Of a stretch of 64,000 bases of DNA, positions 19,163 through 28,809 are shown piece after piece (positions within the stretch are counted from its first letter, which is position 1; every line of letters begins with the position of its first letter). The stretch comes from Lachnoanaerobaculum umeaense (GTDB taxonomy: Bacteria; Bacillota; Clostridia; Lachnospirales; Lachnospiraceae). The notes below the pieces were generated by a model. That model did no database searches and was not told the DNA's origin. It worked only from the letters and a program-made list of their open reading frames with translations. The stretch is from NCBI RefSeq assembly GCF_003589745.1, contig NZ_CP032364.1, positions 248,001-312,000 of the forward strand, written 5' to 3'. A program made the position numbers and the translations under genes.

Positions 19163-19171
19163 TGTTATAAT
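19163..19171 (+). promoter_or_regulatory. Extended -10 promoter of the tetrapyrrole operon
   Basis: TGTTATAAT, an extended -10, lies 67 bp before the first gene; no good -35 is seen. A small hairpin GGTTTCT/AGAGACC (about 19187-19205) is in the leader. There is no room for a cobalamin riboswitch, and none was seen. Confidence 0.45.
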
Positions 19172-19238
19172 ATGAGCAGAATTTTGGGGTTTCTATCTTA
19201 GAGACCTTGGACTGTTTTTAGATTATTAGGAGGTAAAT

Positions 19239-19745
19239 ATGGCAAAGTATTTTCCATTATTTATAGATATAAGCAATAAGACATTTTTGGTGGTAGGAGC
19301 AGGAAATATAGCAGCAAGAAGGATTTTAAAGCTCAAAGAATTTGGATGTAAAATAATAGTTGTAGCTAAGTCTATAGCTGTAACTATAATGGATTTGCAA
19401 GATGATAGACTTATTTTAAAAGAAAGAGCATATGACAGTTCAGATGTTGAAAATGTTGACTATGTTATAGCTGCTACCAATGATGAGGAATTGAATGAAA
19501 GAATCGTTTGGGACTGTAAAAGAGCAGGAGTTATAGTAAATGATGCTTCAAACTATAAAAACTGTGATTTTTACTTTCCGGGAATTGTTACAGAGGAAGA
19601 GATGGTTATAGGAGTTACTTCATCCGGAAGCAATCATAAATTGGCAAGAAGAGTGGCTAGTGCAATAAGATATAATATAAAAGAAATCATTTCGGAATGT
19701 AAGAAAGAAGAAAGTGAAAATACAAAGCAGAAAGATTTTGACTGA
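19239..19745 (+). CDS. Precorrin-2 dehydrogenase (Met8p/SirC/CysG N-terminal family)
   Basis: 168 residues. Oxidises precorrin-2 to sirohydrochlorin with NAD+, the branch step to siroheme and cobalamin. The N-terminal Rossmann motif reads FLVVGAGNIAARRILKL, followed by AATNDEELNERI and NDASNYKNCDFYFPG, diagnostic of this family. It is short, like SirC-type proteins, and its C-terminal helical part is small, so it probably lacks chelatase activity; the nearby CbiK would supply that. AGGAGG precedes the ATG. First gene of a seven-gene operon. Confidence 0.9.
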   Translation: MAKYFPLFIDISNKTFLVVGAGNIAARRILKLKEFGCKIIVVAKSIAVTIMDLQDDRLILKERAYDSSDVENVDYVIAATNDEELNERIVWDCKRAGVIVNDASNYKNCDFYFPGIVTEEEMVIGVTSSGSNHKLARRVASAIRYNIKEIISECKKEESENTKQKDFD

Positions 19746-19759
19746 AATAGGGAGGACAT

Positions 19760-20734
19760 ATGTTTAGAACCAGAAGACTGAGAGCAAATGTCAGTATCAG
19801 AAATATGGTGAGAGAAACAAGGATAAGTAAAGATGCCCTTATTTATCCTATGTTTTTTGAGGAAGGCAAAAACATATTTGAAGAGATAGAGTCTATGCCG
19901 GGACAGTATAGAATGAGTATAGATAGATGTGACAATATTATAGAAGAACTTTTAGATGTGGGTGTAAGTGCTGTAATGCTTTTTGGTATACCGAAGCATA
20001 AAGATGAAGTAGGCAGTGAGGCATACCATGACCATGGAATTGTACAAGAGGCAATCAGATATATAAAGAAAAAATATCCGGGGATTTATGTAATAGGCGA
20101 TGTATGTATGTGTGAATATACCACACATGGGCATTGCGGAATATTAAATAAGAATGATGTGGATAATGATACTACTATAAAGTACCTGGCAAAGATTGCA
20201 CTCTCACAGGTAGAGGCAGGTGCCGATATGGTAGCACCTTCTGATATGATGGATGGAAGAGTGGAAGAGATAAGAACTCTTTTAGATGAAAACGGATATA
20301 AGAATATTCCTATAATGGCATACTCAGCAAAGTATGCTTCAGCATTTTACGGTCCTTTCAGAGCTGCGGCAGATTCTGCACCTGCTTTTGGTGACAGGAA
20401 GAGCTATCAGATGGATGTACACAATGTAAGGGAAGCTCTAAAAGAAGTAGAAGAAGATATTTTAGAGGGTGCGGACATTGTAATGGTAAAGCCTGCAATG
20501 AGCTTTTTGGATATAGTAGCAAAGGTCAAGGAAATAACGAATGTACCGGTGGCTGCATATTCTGTAAGCGGTGAGTATGCCATGGTAAAGTCCGCTGCTA
20601 AGAACGGATTTATAGATGAAGAAAAGATAATGTGTGAGATGGCAGTATCCGCATTTAGAGCGGGGGCGGATATTTATATAACATATTATGCAAAGGAATT
20701 GGCAAGGTGTATAGATAAGGGGATAATCGGATGA
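19760..20734 (+). CDS. hemB: Porphobilinogen synthase (delta-aminolevulinate dehydratase)
   Basis: 324 residues, the usual length. Condenses two 5-aminolevulinate molecules to porphobilinogen. Schiff-base lysines are visible at K191 ([14 protein letters not shown]) and K244 (MVKPAMSF). The zinc-type cysteine cluster is present in [14 protein letters not shown], so this is a zinc-dependent enzyme rather than a magnesium-only form. The ATG follows GGGAGGAC. It is 14 bp after the previous gene and overlaps cbiK by 4 bp. Confidence 0.96.
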   Translation: MFRTRRLRANVSIRNMVRETRISKDALIYPMFFEEGKNIFEEIESMPGQYRMSIDRCDNIIEELLDVGVSAVMLFGIPKHKDEVGSEAYHDHGIVQEAIRYIKKKYPGIYVIGDVCMCEYTTHGHCGILNKNDVDNDTTIKYLAKIALSQVEAGADMVAPSDMMDGRVEEIRTLLDENGYKNIPIMAYSAKYASAFYGPFRAAADSAPAFGDRKSYQMDVHNVREALKEVEEDILEGADIVMVKPAMSFLDIVAKVKEITNVPVAAYSVSGEYAMVKSAAKNGFIDEEKIMCEMAVSAFRAGADIYITYYAKELARCIDKGIIG

Positions 20735-21501
20735 AAAAAGGAGTTATAGTTGCAAGTTTTGGAACAAGCCATGAAGATACAAGAAAAAAGACGATAGATG
20801 TAATAGAAAATGATATTAGAGAGACTTTTTGTGACAGCTTATTTATAAGGGCGTGGACCAGTAATATTATAAGAGCAAAGTTAAAGAGGACAGAAAATTT
20901 TCATATCAATAATATAGAAGAGGCTATTAAAGAGGCAATAAGAGAAGGAGTAAAAGAACTTTTAGTGATAAGTACCCATATCATAAATGGTGTAGAACAT
21001 AATAAGGTAAAGGATACCGTATTAAGCTATAAGGATAAGTTTGAAAAGATAAAGATCGGAAATGCACTCTTAGAAGATAAAGAAGACTTTGACTATATTG
21101 TAAAAGCGTTTGATACTCTTTATAAGAAAGGAGAGGATAAGGCATATCTTTTGATGGGGCATGGCTCAGATCATGAGGCAAATAAAGTATATGAAGAGCT
21201 TAGAAATGAGCTTGTAGACTACGGAAGAGGCGATATATACATTGCATGTGTAGAAGGTTATCCATACATTGAAGATGTGATGCCACAGCTTACAGATTAT
21301 AAATCAGTGCATTTGGCACCTTTTATGATAGTTGCAGGCGACCATGCAAAGAATGATATGGCAGGTGATGAGGACAGCTTTAAAACAATGCTTGAAGAAA
21401 GAAAAAAGCAGGTGAGTTTTGAGTTAAAAGGTCTTGGAGAGTATGAATTTGTAAGAAAACTTATACTTAAGCATGCAAATGAGGCATTATATGTTTCATA
21501 A
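20731..21501 (+). CDS. cbiK: Sirohydrochlorin cobaltochelatase (anaerobic, CbiK type)
   Basis: 256 residues. Inserts Co2+ into sirohydrochlorin at the start of the oxygen-independent cobalamin pathway; some members also insert Fe2+. The start [15 protein letters not shown] is the family signature. Metal-binding histidines are in [11 protein letters not shown] and in [15 protein letters not shown]. There is no signal peptide, so it is cytoplasmic, unlike periplasmic CbiK-P. It overlaps hemB by ATGA, so translation is coupled. Its presence suggests the operon feeds corrinoid synthesis, though no later cbi gene lies in the window. Confidence 0.92.
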   Translation: MKKGVIVASFGTSHEDTRKKTIDVIENDIRETFCDSLFIRAWTSNIIRAKLKRTENFHINNIEEAIKEAIREGVKELLVISTHIINGVEHNKVKDTVLSYKDKFEKIKIGNALLEDKEDFDYIVKAFDTLYKKGEDKAYLLMGHGSDHEANKVYEELRNELVDYGRGDIYIACVEGYPYIEDVMPQLTDYKSVHLAPFMIVAGDHAKNDMAGDEDSFKTMLEERKKQVSFELKGLGEYEFVRKLILKHANEALYVS

Positions 21502-22420
21502 AGATACAATAAGAATAGGTACAAGAAAAAGTGCTTTGGCACTTGCACAGAGCAAATTGGTGGGGGATGCTATAGTAAATAGCTTCCCCCATATGAAAAT
21601 AGAATATGTGCCAATGAATACTTTGGGTGATAAAAGGCTTGATGTATCTTTACAGGAAATAGGTGGAAAAGGTTTATTTACAAGGGAGCTTGAAGAAGCA
21701 CTGATAAATGGTGATATAGATCTGGCAGTACATTCAGCAAAGGATCTTCCTTTAGAGTTTGATAACAGATTAAAGCTTATGCCTGTTTTAAAAAGGGCAG
21801 CAGTCAATGATATTCTTGTGGTAAATAAAGATTTAAATACAGATATAAGAAACTTACCAATAGGATTTAGAATAGGTACAAGCTCAAAAAGAAGATACGA
21901 ACAGTTAAGAATTTTAAACAAAAATATTGAAATACTACCTATAAGAGGAAATGTAATAACCAGAATTGGAAAGATATTTTCGGGTGAGGTGGATGGAGTT
22001 ATCTTGGCAAGAGCAGGAATTGACAGGCTTATTGCTGATAATAAATATGCCGGAGAATATAGTGATATTTTGGAGAAGATAAGTATTTTTGATATCAAGG
22101 AAAAAGATATATTGCCGGCACCTGCACAAGGAATATTATGCGCAGAATATGCAAATGATGATATGGTAGAGATACTTGAAAAAATACAGGATAAAGAATG
22201 TGAGTATTTATTTATTGCAGAGAGAAGGTATTTAAGCGTATTGCAGGCGGATTGCCATACAAGTGCAGGTATTTATATATCTGATAATTCAAAAAAATAT
22301 AGTATAAAAGCTTATTTTGATGGTAAATACATGGAGATGGACAGTATAGAAAATACATTAGAAAATTTGCTGATTACAGTAGAGAAATTAGCAGACAAAT
22401 TAAAGAGGGAAAATGTTTGA
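21491..22420 (+). CDS. hemC: Hydroxymethylbilane synthase (porphobilinogen deaminase)
   Basis: 309 residues. Polymerises four porphobilinogens into hydroxymethylbilane. [20 protein letters not shown] is the canonical N-terminus, so the ATG at 21491 is preferred to one at 21473 that would add six residues. The active site reads HSAKDLP and RRGNVxTR-like RGNVITRIGK; the cofactor-binding cysteine is in LQADCHTSAG. It overlaps the end of cbiK by 11 bp. Length and motifs are normal. Confidence 0.95.
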   Translation: MFHKDTIRIGTRKSALALAQSKLVGDAIVNSFPHMKIEYVPMNTLGDKRLDVSLQEIGGKGLFTRELEEALINGDIDLAVHSAKDLPLEFDNRLKLMPVLKRAAVNDILVVNKDLNTDIRNLPIGFRIGTSSKRRYEQLRILNKNIEILPIRGNVITRIGKIFSGEVDGVILARAGIDRLIADNKYAGEYSDILEKISIFDIKEKDILPAPAQGILCAEYANDDMVEILEKIQDKECEYLFIAERRYLSVLQADCHTSAGIYISDNSKKYSIKAYFDGKYMEMDSIENTLENLLITVEKLADKLKRENV

Positions 22421-23906
22421 TAAAGAAATAAAGAGTGTATCACTGGTAGGTGTGGGTCCGGGAGATGAAAACCTGCTTACATTAAGGGCATGTGAATGCA
22501 TTGAAACTGCAGATGTGATAGTTTATGACAATCTGATAAATCCCACCATATTAAACAGGGCAAAGATTAATGCAAAGCTTATTTATGCAGGTAAGATATC
22601 AGGAAATCATTATCTTACACAGGATAAAATAAATGAAACCATCGTAGAATATGCTCTTTTAGGTGAATATGTAGTCAGACTAAAGGGGGGTGACCCCTAT
22701 ATTTTTGGCAGAGGCGGTGAAGAGGCCGAGTATCTCTTAGAAAGAAATATTGATTTTGAAATAGTGCCTGGTGTCAGCTCATTCTATGCAGGTCTTGGCT
22801 ATGCCGGAATACCTGTGACATTCAGAGGGGAAGCCGCAGAGTTTCATGTTTTTACCGGACATAAAAAGCAAGGAGAAGAACTTGACTTAAATTTTGAAAA
22901 TATAGCAAAGCTTGATGGGAGTCTGGTATTTTTGATGGGAATATCAAATTTAAGTTTGATAGTACAAGGTCTGTTATCAAATGGAATGAATAAGGATATT
23001 GGGGCTGCTGTTATTGAAAACGGAACAAGGTATAATCAAAGAGTATTCAGAGGTAAGCTCTCAAATATAGAAGAGATTGCAAAAAGAGAAAATATTATTT
23101 CCCCGGCGCTTATAGTGGTGGGTAATGTATGTGAAAAGAATCTTGCTTTCTTTAAAAAAGAGATATTGCCTCTATCGGGTAAAAATATACTTCTTACTGC
23201 CACTAAAGCTCTGTTAGAAAAGATGTCACCTGAGTTTAAAAAGCTTGGAGCAAATATTTGTGAGATGAGTCTGATTGCTACAAAAGAGATAGAAATTGAT
23301 AAAAATACTTTTGTTTTAGAACTGGAGCTTGCCACGCATATTTTATTTACAAGTGCAAATGGTGTGGATATATTTTTTGAAAAGATAAAAAACTATGATA
23401 TAGATGTCAGGAGCTTATACAATAAAAAAATATGTGTTATAGGTAGCGGAAGCAGTGAGGCTTTGAAAAAATATGGAGTGAATGCAGATTTTATTCCTAG
23501 TAAGTTTGACTCAAAAAGTTTTGTGGAAGAAATTTTACCAAAACTTGATAAAAACAGCAGAGTACTTATGTTAAGAGCCAATCTTGGAAATGACAATCTT
23601 CCAAACGGACTTAAAACAGCAGGTATAGAGTTTCGAGATATTTCTATCTATGACACAATTATTGACTACAGAAGAAGTTTCGAGCTCAATAAGGAAATAA
23701 AGAAATTTGATTATGTGGTCGTGGCAAGTGCAAGTGCCGCAAAGGCTTTGTATGAGATGATAGAGGATAAATCCGCTCTTTTAAACAGAGTGGTATCTAT
23801 AGGGCCTGTGACCACAAAGGCTCTTAGGGAATTTGAAATAGAGGAATTGATTACAGCAAAACAATATGATGTAAAGGGGATAGTGGATGCAATCAAGAAA
23901 TTATAA
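22413..23906 (+). CDS. cobA-hemD: Fused uroporphyrinogen-III C-methyltransferase / uroporphyrinogen-III synthase
   Basis: 497 residues. Residues 1 to about 245 are a SUMT/CobA methyltransferase: VGVGPGDENLLTLRA, RLKGGDPYIFGRGGEE and PGVSSFYAG. It makes precorrin-2 using two S-adenosylmethionines. Residues from about 250 to the end are a HemD domain (LLTATKALLEKM, FTSANGVDIFFE, SIGPVTTKALREF), which cyclises hydroxymethylbilane to uroporphyrinogen III. The fusion is well known in clostridia and channels flux away from heme. It overlaps hemC by 8 bp and hemL by 20 bp. Confidence 0.95.
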   Translation: MFDKEIKSVSLVGVGPGDENLLTLRACECIETADVIVYDNLINPTILNRAKINAKLIYAGKISGNHYLTQDKINETIVEYALLGEYVVRLKGGDPYIFGRGGEEAEYLLERNIDFEIVPGVSSFYAGLGYAGIPVTFRGEAAEFHVFTGHKKQGEELDLNFENIAKLDGSLVFLMGISNLSLIVQGLLSNGMNKDIGAAVIENGTRYNQRVFRGKLSNIEEIAKRENIISPALIVVGNVCEKNLAFFKKEILPLSGKNILLTATKALLEKMSPEFKKLGANICEMSLIATKEIEIDKNTFVLELELATHILFTSANGVDIFFEKIKNYDIDVRSLYNKKICVIGSGSSEALKKYGVNADFIPSKFDSKSFVEEILPKLDKNSRVLMLRANLGNDNLPNGLKTAGIEFRDISIYDTIIDYRRSFELNKEIKKFDYVVVASASAAKALYEMIEDKSALLNRVVSIGPVTTKALREFEIEELITAKQYDVKGIVDAIKKL

Positions 23907-25182
23907 AAAGTCTGAAAAGTATTTTGATATATCTAAAGAATATATTCCGGGTGGTGTGAACTCACCGGTTCGTGCGGCAAGGGCGGTACACAGAGATCCG
24001 GTATTTATAAAGTCGGGCTTAGGCTCAAAGATATTTGATGTAGATGGAAATGAATATATAGATTATGTATGCTCATGGGGACCGGCAATACTCGGACATG
24101 CTCATCCATATGTACTTGAAAAGGTGAAAAAAGCATTAAAAAAAGGGCTTAGTTTTGGTGCTCCCACAAAGAAGGAGTATATATTGGCTGAAATGATAAA
24201 TGAAGCAATGCCTGTTATGGAGCAGGTAAGACTGGTAAATTCAGGTACAGAAGCGACAATGAGTGCCATAAGACTTGCAAGAGGATATACAAATAAGGAC
24301 CTTATTTTAAAATTTACAGGTTGCTATCATGGTCACTCAGACGGACTTTTGGTTAAAGCCGGAAGCGGTGTGCTTACAGAGGCAATTTCTTCAAGTGGTG
24401 GAGTACCTAATGACTATGCAAAAAATACTGTTGTTGCAGATTTTAATGACAGAGAAAGTGTCAAAGCATTATTTGATAAATACAATGACAAGATAGCAGC
24501 AGTTATCGTAGAGCCTGTAGCTGCAAATATGGGTGTTATTCCTCCAAAGGACGGATTCCTTGAATTTCTTAGAGAGATCACAAAAAAGAATAATGCTCTT
24601 TTGATATTTGATGAAGTTATTACAGGGTTTAGACTGGCAAAGGGAGGGGCCTGTGAATACTTCGGAATAAAGCCGGATTTGATTACTGTAGGTAAGATAG
24701 TAGGTGGAGGTATGCCACTTGCAGCCTATGGAGGGAAAAAAGAGATTATGGCTAAAATAAGCCCTCTTGGTGATGTATATCAGGCAGGAACTTTGAGTGG
24801 AAACCCGATAGCAACCACTGCAGGTATTGCGACTCTTGAAGTATTATTTCAAAACCCTGAGATTTATGCACATATAGATGAGAATGCAAGACTTTTAGCT
24901 GATGGTATTGAAAAGATAATGAATGAGGGAGAGAAAAAAGTACATATAAATAGAGTAGGCTCTCTTGTATCGATATTTTTCACATCAAAGAATGTGGAGT
25001 GCTATGAGGATGTACTAAGCTGCGATCTTGACAAATATGCAAGTTATTACAGTTTTTTAAGAGAGAATGGTATATATGTGGCTCCAAGTCAATTTGAGGC
25101 TTTATTTATATCCAATGCACATAGAATGAATGACATAATAAGTACTTTGGATGTGATAGCTGAGTTTGGGGGAAAAGAATGA
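23887..25182 (+). CDS. hemL: Glutamate-1-semialdehyde 2,1-aminomutase
   Basis: 431 residues, typical length. Converts glutamate-1-semialdehyde to 5-aminolevulinate using pyridoxal phosphate. PGGVNSPVRAAR and SGTEATMSAIRLARG are family signatures; the PLP lysine is K270 in VGKIVGGGMPLAAYGG; QAGTLSGNP is also conserved. The start overlaps the end of cobA-hemD by 20 bp, and its end overlaps hemA by 4 bp. Confident. Confidence 0.97.
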   Translation: MQSRNYKKSEKYFDISKEYIPGGVNSPVRAARAVHRDPVFIKSGLGSKIFDVDGNEYIDYVCSWGPAILGHAHPYVLEKVKKALKKGLSFGAPTKKEYILAEMINEAMPVMEQVRLVNSGTEATMSAIRLARGYTNKDLILKFTGCYHGHSDGLLVKAGSGVLTEAISSSGGVPNDYAKNTVVADFNDRESVKALFDKYNDKIAAVIVEPVAANMGVIPPKDGFLEFLREITKKNNALLIFDEVITGFRLAKGGACEYFGIKPDLITVGKIVGGGMPLAAYGGKKEIMAKISPLGDVYQAGTLSGNPIATTAGIATLEVLFQNPEIYAHIDENARLLADGIEKIMNEGEKKVHINRVGSLVSIFFTSKNVECYEDVLSCDLDKYASYYSFLRENGIYVAPSQFEALFISNAHRMNDIISTLDVIAEFGGKE

Positions 25183-26354
25183 TCTTACTCCTAAGCTTCA
25201 GTTTTAGAAACACTCCACAAAGAATAAGAGAATATTTTGCTTTTGAAAATGAGGATAAAGAAAGGCTGTTAAAATCTCTTTGTAATGATGAACTGATAGA
25301 TGAAGCTGCAATACTTAATACATGCAATAGAACGGAGATATATATTAGTACAGGTAATGAAAAACACACAGGTAGTATTATTAATCTGATTTTAGAAAAA
25401 TGTGAAGAAATAATAGGTACAGATATAGAAAACCTTAGAGACTATTTGATCTTTTATACAGGGAAAAATGCGGTGTCTCATCTTTACAAAGTCAGTGCAG
25501 GCCTGGATTCTATGTTGATAGGTGAAGATCAGATACTTGGGCAGGTAAAGGATACTATTGAATTTGCAAGAGAATGCAATACAGCACATATATATCTGAA
25601 TACATTGTTTAGAGATGCCATTACTGAGGCAAAAAAGATAAAAACTGAAACATTAATTTCAAAATCCGGAGTATCTACGGCGACTTTGACACTTAGGGCG
25701 GCAAAGGATGTTGTAGATTCTTTTGATGGAAGAAGTCTGCTTCTAATAGGAGCATCCGGAAAGATTGGAGATATAGTGCTAAAGAATGCCCTAAGCTATG
25801 ATTTTTCACATATATATGTTACTAAGAGAAGACATAATATAGATATGTCTCCAAAGGTAACAAATAGAGTAAGTATAATAGAATATAATGACAGATATAA
25901 GTATATAGAGGATGCGGATGTTATTATTTCAGCTACAAGTGGCCCACATTTTACTCTGACAAAGGATCACATTCAAGATAATATAATACTTGGAAATAAA
26001 AAAGTATTTATTGATTTGGCAGTACCATGTGATATTGATGAGAGAATAAGGAATTTGGACAATATATATTATTACAATATGGATGATATGAAGAAGTTTG
26101 CAGATGAAAACAATGAAAAAAAGAAGATGAGCATTGAAAAAGCTTCCTTTATGGTAGATGAAGGGGTGGAGAAGTTTTTGAAATGGGCATTATTTCAAGA
26201 AAACTTAAAAGTTTTTTCAGATGCAACTGAAAGTCTTGAAAAGGAAATGGCAAGAATTGGTAAAAAAAAGACTTTGGAACATTTATTTTATAAGATAAGA
26301 GATAATGGAAGTTTGGAGGCATTACAGTCAATTATTGATATTTTTTCAGTATAA
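25179..26354 (+). CDS. hemA: Glutamyl-tRNA reductase
   Basis: 391 residues, slightly shorter than the usual 410-450. Reduces glutamyl-tRNA(Glu) to glutamate-1-semialdehyde with NADPH, the committed step of C5 tetrapyrrole synthesis. The nucleophile C49 is in NTCNRTEIY; GEDQILGQVK and the NADPH loop LLIGASGKIGD are present. The dimerisation helix at the C-terminus is short. Having the first enzyme of the pathway encoded last is the reverse of the common hemA-first order. No clear terminator follows. Confidence 0.95.
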   Translation: MILLLSFSFRNTPQRIREYFAFENEDKERLLKSLCNDELIDEAAILNTCNRTEIYISTGNEKHTGSIINLILEKCEEIIGTDIENLRDYLIFYTGKNAVSHLYKVSAGLDSMLIGEDQILGQVKDTIEFARECNTAHIYLNTLFRDAITEAKKIKTETLISKSGVSTATLTLRAAKDVVDSFDGRSLLLIGASGKIGDIVLKNALSYDFSHIYVTKRRHNIDMSPKVTNRVSIIEYNDRYKYIEDADVIISATSGPHFTLTKDHIQDNIILGNKKVFIDLAVPCDIDERIRNLDNIYYYNMDDMKKFADENNEKKKMSIEKASFMVDEGVEKFLKWALFQENLKVFSDATESLEKEMARIGKKKTLEHLFYKIRDNGSLEALQSIIDIFSV

Positions 26355-26561
26355 AATAAATTATTGACTGATTATTTAATAGCTGAACTATTATTTTCCA
26401 TATTGAACAAATATATTTAATATAAATGTTTATATAGCAAAAATACTTTTTTTGAAATCTTTTTGCAAATAAAAAATAGCATAAAAAATACAAATCAAAC
26501 AATAAAATATTGAAAAATAGCCTAAATGTATGTTATTATATATTTGCATGAAGATTTGCAA

Positions 26562-26591
26562 TTGACAGAAGATTGACTTGATATGTATAGA
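26562..26591 (+). promoter_or_regulatory. Possible promoter for the DegV gene
   Basis: TTGACA, 18 bp, TATAGA. The 350-bp gap 26355-26706 is otherwise AT-rich and without a gene. It includes a hairpin GCAAAAA/TTTTTGC (26437-26466) and, in the leader, AAGGATT/AATCCTT around a GACC loop (about 26597-26615). Confidence 0.4.
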
Positions 26592-26706
26592 CAGAAAAAG
26601 GATTGACCAATCCTTATATCAGAGAACTTTATATATGTGCGTAGATGATGCTTTGATATTAAAATCCAGTTGGTTAGGTCGCAAAAAAACGTTAGGAGGT
26701 ATAGTC

Positions 26707-27588
26707 ATGGAGGACTATATTTTATCATGCAGCTCCACCGCAGATATGACTAACGGGTATTACGCTAGTAGGGATATTCATCATATAGACAGTACATATA
26801 GTATAAGTGGAAAAACATATGATGGAAGTGAGAGAGAGAGCGTGCCTTTGCCGGATTTCTATGAGAGAATGAGAAATGGAGAAAGTCCGGTAACAAGTCA
26901 AATCGACATGGCAGAATACAAGGAATACTTTAAGAAGTTTTTGGAAGATGGTAAAGATGTATTACATATTTGTCTTTCATCAAGTATATCCGATTCGTAT
27001 CTATCAGCGATGGCAGCAGTGAAGGAACTTAAGGGGGAATATCCTGAAAGACAATTACATGTAGTAGACTCTTTGTCTGCGTCAGCAGGTATGGGCCTGT
27101 TGATTGATATTTTGGCAGACAAAAGGGATGAGGGGATGCCTATTGACAAACTGAAGAATTATGCAGAAAACTCTAAAAAGTATATTAATCACTGGTTCTT
27201 CTCTACCGATTTAACTACCTATTTGAAAGAAAATAGTCTTAGTAATTTTTCATACAAGATAGGTAAGACATTGAATTTTTGCCCGCTTATGTGTGTAGAT
27301 GGAGAAGGCAAGCTTGTCGTTATTGAAAAAGTAAAGACTAAGAAAAAGACCATGGAAGCTATAGTTTCCAGAATGGAAATACAGGCGGTTGATGGAAAGA
27401 GATATGCAGGAAAGTGTTTTATAAGTCACGCAGATTCAGAGAAAGAGGCAGCTAAATTAGCGAGTATGCTTGAGGCGCGTTTTCCAAATTTAAAGGGAAA
27501 TGTTGAAGTTAAAGAAATAGGTCATATTATAGGTGCTCACACAGGTCCCGGAACAGTCGCTGTATTTTTTGTTGGAGACAAGAGATAA
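26707..27588 (+). CDS. DegV-family fatty-acid-binding protein
   Basis: 293 residues from the ATG at 26707, which follows AGGAGG; upstream in-frame codons have no ribosome site. DegV/FakB proteins bind a fatty acid and present it to a fatty-acid kinase. The order SCSSTADMTNGYY, SLSASAGMG and a C-terminal HIIGAHTGPGTVAVFF, whose HTGPG motif lines the carboxylate pocket, supports the family. No FakA kinase is in the window. A second DegV gene is at 49.9 kb. Confidence 0.88.
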   Translation: MEDYILSCSSTADMTNGYYASRDIHHIDSTYSISGKTYDGSERESVPLPDFYERMRNGESPVTSQIDMAEYKEYFKKFLEDGKDVLHICLSSSISDSYLSAMAAVKELKGEYPERQLHVVDSLSASAGMGLLIDILADKRDEGMPIDKLKNYAENSKKYINHWFFSTDLTTYLKENSLSNFSYKIGKTLNFCPLMCVDGEGKLVVIEKVKTKKKTMEAIVSRMEIQAVDGKRYAGKCFISHADSEKEAAKLASMLEARFPNLKGNVEVKEIGHIIGAHTGPGTVAVFFVGDKR

Positions 27589-27618
27589 TTATTAAAATTT
27601 TAAAAAGAATGAAAAGAT

Positions 27619-27671
27619 GCTTAGACCGGTATTAAAAAGATTTCATCTTTAATACTGGACTAAGCGTTTTT
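27619..27671 (+). terminator. Rho-independent terminator after degV
   Basis: A long stem, GCTTAGACCGGTATTA with TAATACTGGACTAAGC, then GTTTTTG. Confidence 0.88.
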
Positions 27672-27746
27672 GTTTGCATTCATACTATTGTTGCATTTGC
27701 ATTTAGGATATATAATAGGGTATAGAACTCTTGGAAAGGAAATACA

Positions 27747-28808
27747 ATGGAAGCATTTGTACTCATAAGAAGAAACGAGGCGGATATTATAGATTTACCA
27801 AATCCGATACTCTCAGGTCCATACAATGCCATATTGACACCGATAGCTATATCAGTTTGTACATCTGATGTAAATACAGTGTATGGCTCAGGATCAAAGA
27901 AACCTGATAATCTAATTTTGGGCCATGAGGCTGTGGCTAGGGTTTTAAAAGTCGGTGAAAATGTCAGAGATTTCACGGTAGGAGATATAGTGGTGATTCC
28001 TTCTATGACTCCAAATTTTCATGACAAGGATATACAGGATGGTAACTTTTTGCATGCAGGAGCAAACTTCAGTGCAAACACTTTAGGAAGAAGTACACCC
28101 GGAGTTTTTGCAAGAGAATTTGAAGTGGCTGATGCGGATTTAAACTTGGCTCTTTTACCGGAAGGCGTAAGTATTGGGAGTGGGCTTATGTGTACAGATA
28201 TGGCAACTACAGGTTTTACAGGTGCAAAAAGAGTTAACTTTGGAGATACTGTAGTGGTACTTGGCATAGGTGGAGTAGGTCTTATGGCAATATGTGGTGC
28301 TGCCCTTCGTGGTGCCGGAAAGATCATTGCAGTGGGGAGTAGAGGTGTAAGTATTCCACTGGCATATGAATACGGTGCAAGTGAGGTTATATCATATAAG
28401 GAAGACAATATTACAGAATATGTTCTTAAAGCAACAAATGGCAAGGGAGCAGATGTGGTAATAATTGCAGGTGGCAATGATAAGTCTTTTTCAGATGCTA
28501 TAGATATGGTAAGATATGGTGTTGGGAAAGTTGTAAATCTAAAGCTTTTTACAGGTGATGGAAGTATGGAAATACCTAAGTTTTCCTCAGGAAGGGGGAT
28601 GTCAGGTAAAAGCATATACATGGAACTGGGTGAAGGTGGCAGAGTAAGGATGGAAAGACTTTTATCGATGGTAAGGCATAAAAGGTTCATACCTGAAAAA
28701 ATTATTACACATACATTTGAAGGTTTTGAGAATGTAAAACAGGCACTTGAACTTATGAGGGATAAGGGCAATACTGTTATAAAGACAATGATACTTACAG
28801 GATGGTAG
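27747..28808 (+). CDS. Zinc-dependent secondary alcohol dehydrogenase, NADP-type (MDR family)
   Basis: 353 residues. Closely resembles clostridial/Thermoanaerobacter NADP-dependent secondary alcohol dehydrogenases, which interconvert ketones and secondary alcohols. Zinc ligands are visible: C of VCTSD, H-E of LGHEA and D of CTDMATTG. The cofactor loop reads GIGGVGLMA then AVGSRGV; GSR favours NADP(H). GGAAAGGAAA precedes the ATG. It ends 1 bp before the first glycosyltransferase gene, so it is probably co-transcribed with the polysaccharide cluster, an unexpected neighbour. Confidence 0.88.
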   Translation: MEAFVLIRRNEADIIDLPNPILSGPYNAILTPIAISVCTSDVNTVYGSGSKKPDNLILGHEAVARVLKVGENVRDFTVGDIVVIPSMTPNFHDKDIQDGNFLHAGANFSANTLGRSTPGVFAREFEVADADLNLALLPEGVSIGSGLMCTDMATTGFTGAKRVNFGDTVVVLGIGGVGLMAICGAALRGAGKIIAVGSRGVSIPLAYEYGASEVISYKEDNITEYVLKATNGKGADVVIIAGGNDKSFSDAIDMVRYGVGKVVNLKLFTGDGSMEIPKFSSGRGMSGKSIYMELGEGGRVRMERLLSMVRHKRFIPEKIITHTFEGFENVKQALELMRDKGNTVIKTMILTGW

Positions 28809-28809
28809 A

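Noticed and set aside
19110..19238. Possible cobalamin riboswitch before the tetrapyrrole operon
   Set aside because: The leader is far too short and lacks the conserved B12-box; only an extended -10 and a small hairpin are seen.
21496..22098. 200-codon minus-strand frame across hemC
   Set aside because: Antisense to a clear hemC with all motifs; its composition is a shadow of AT-rich coding sequence.
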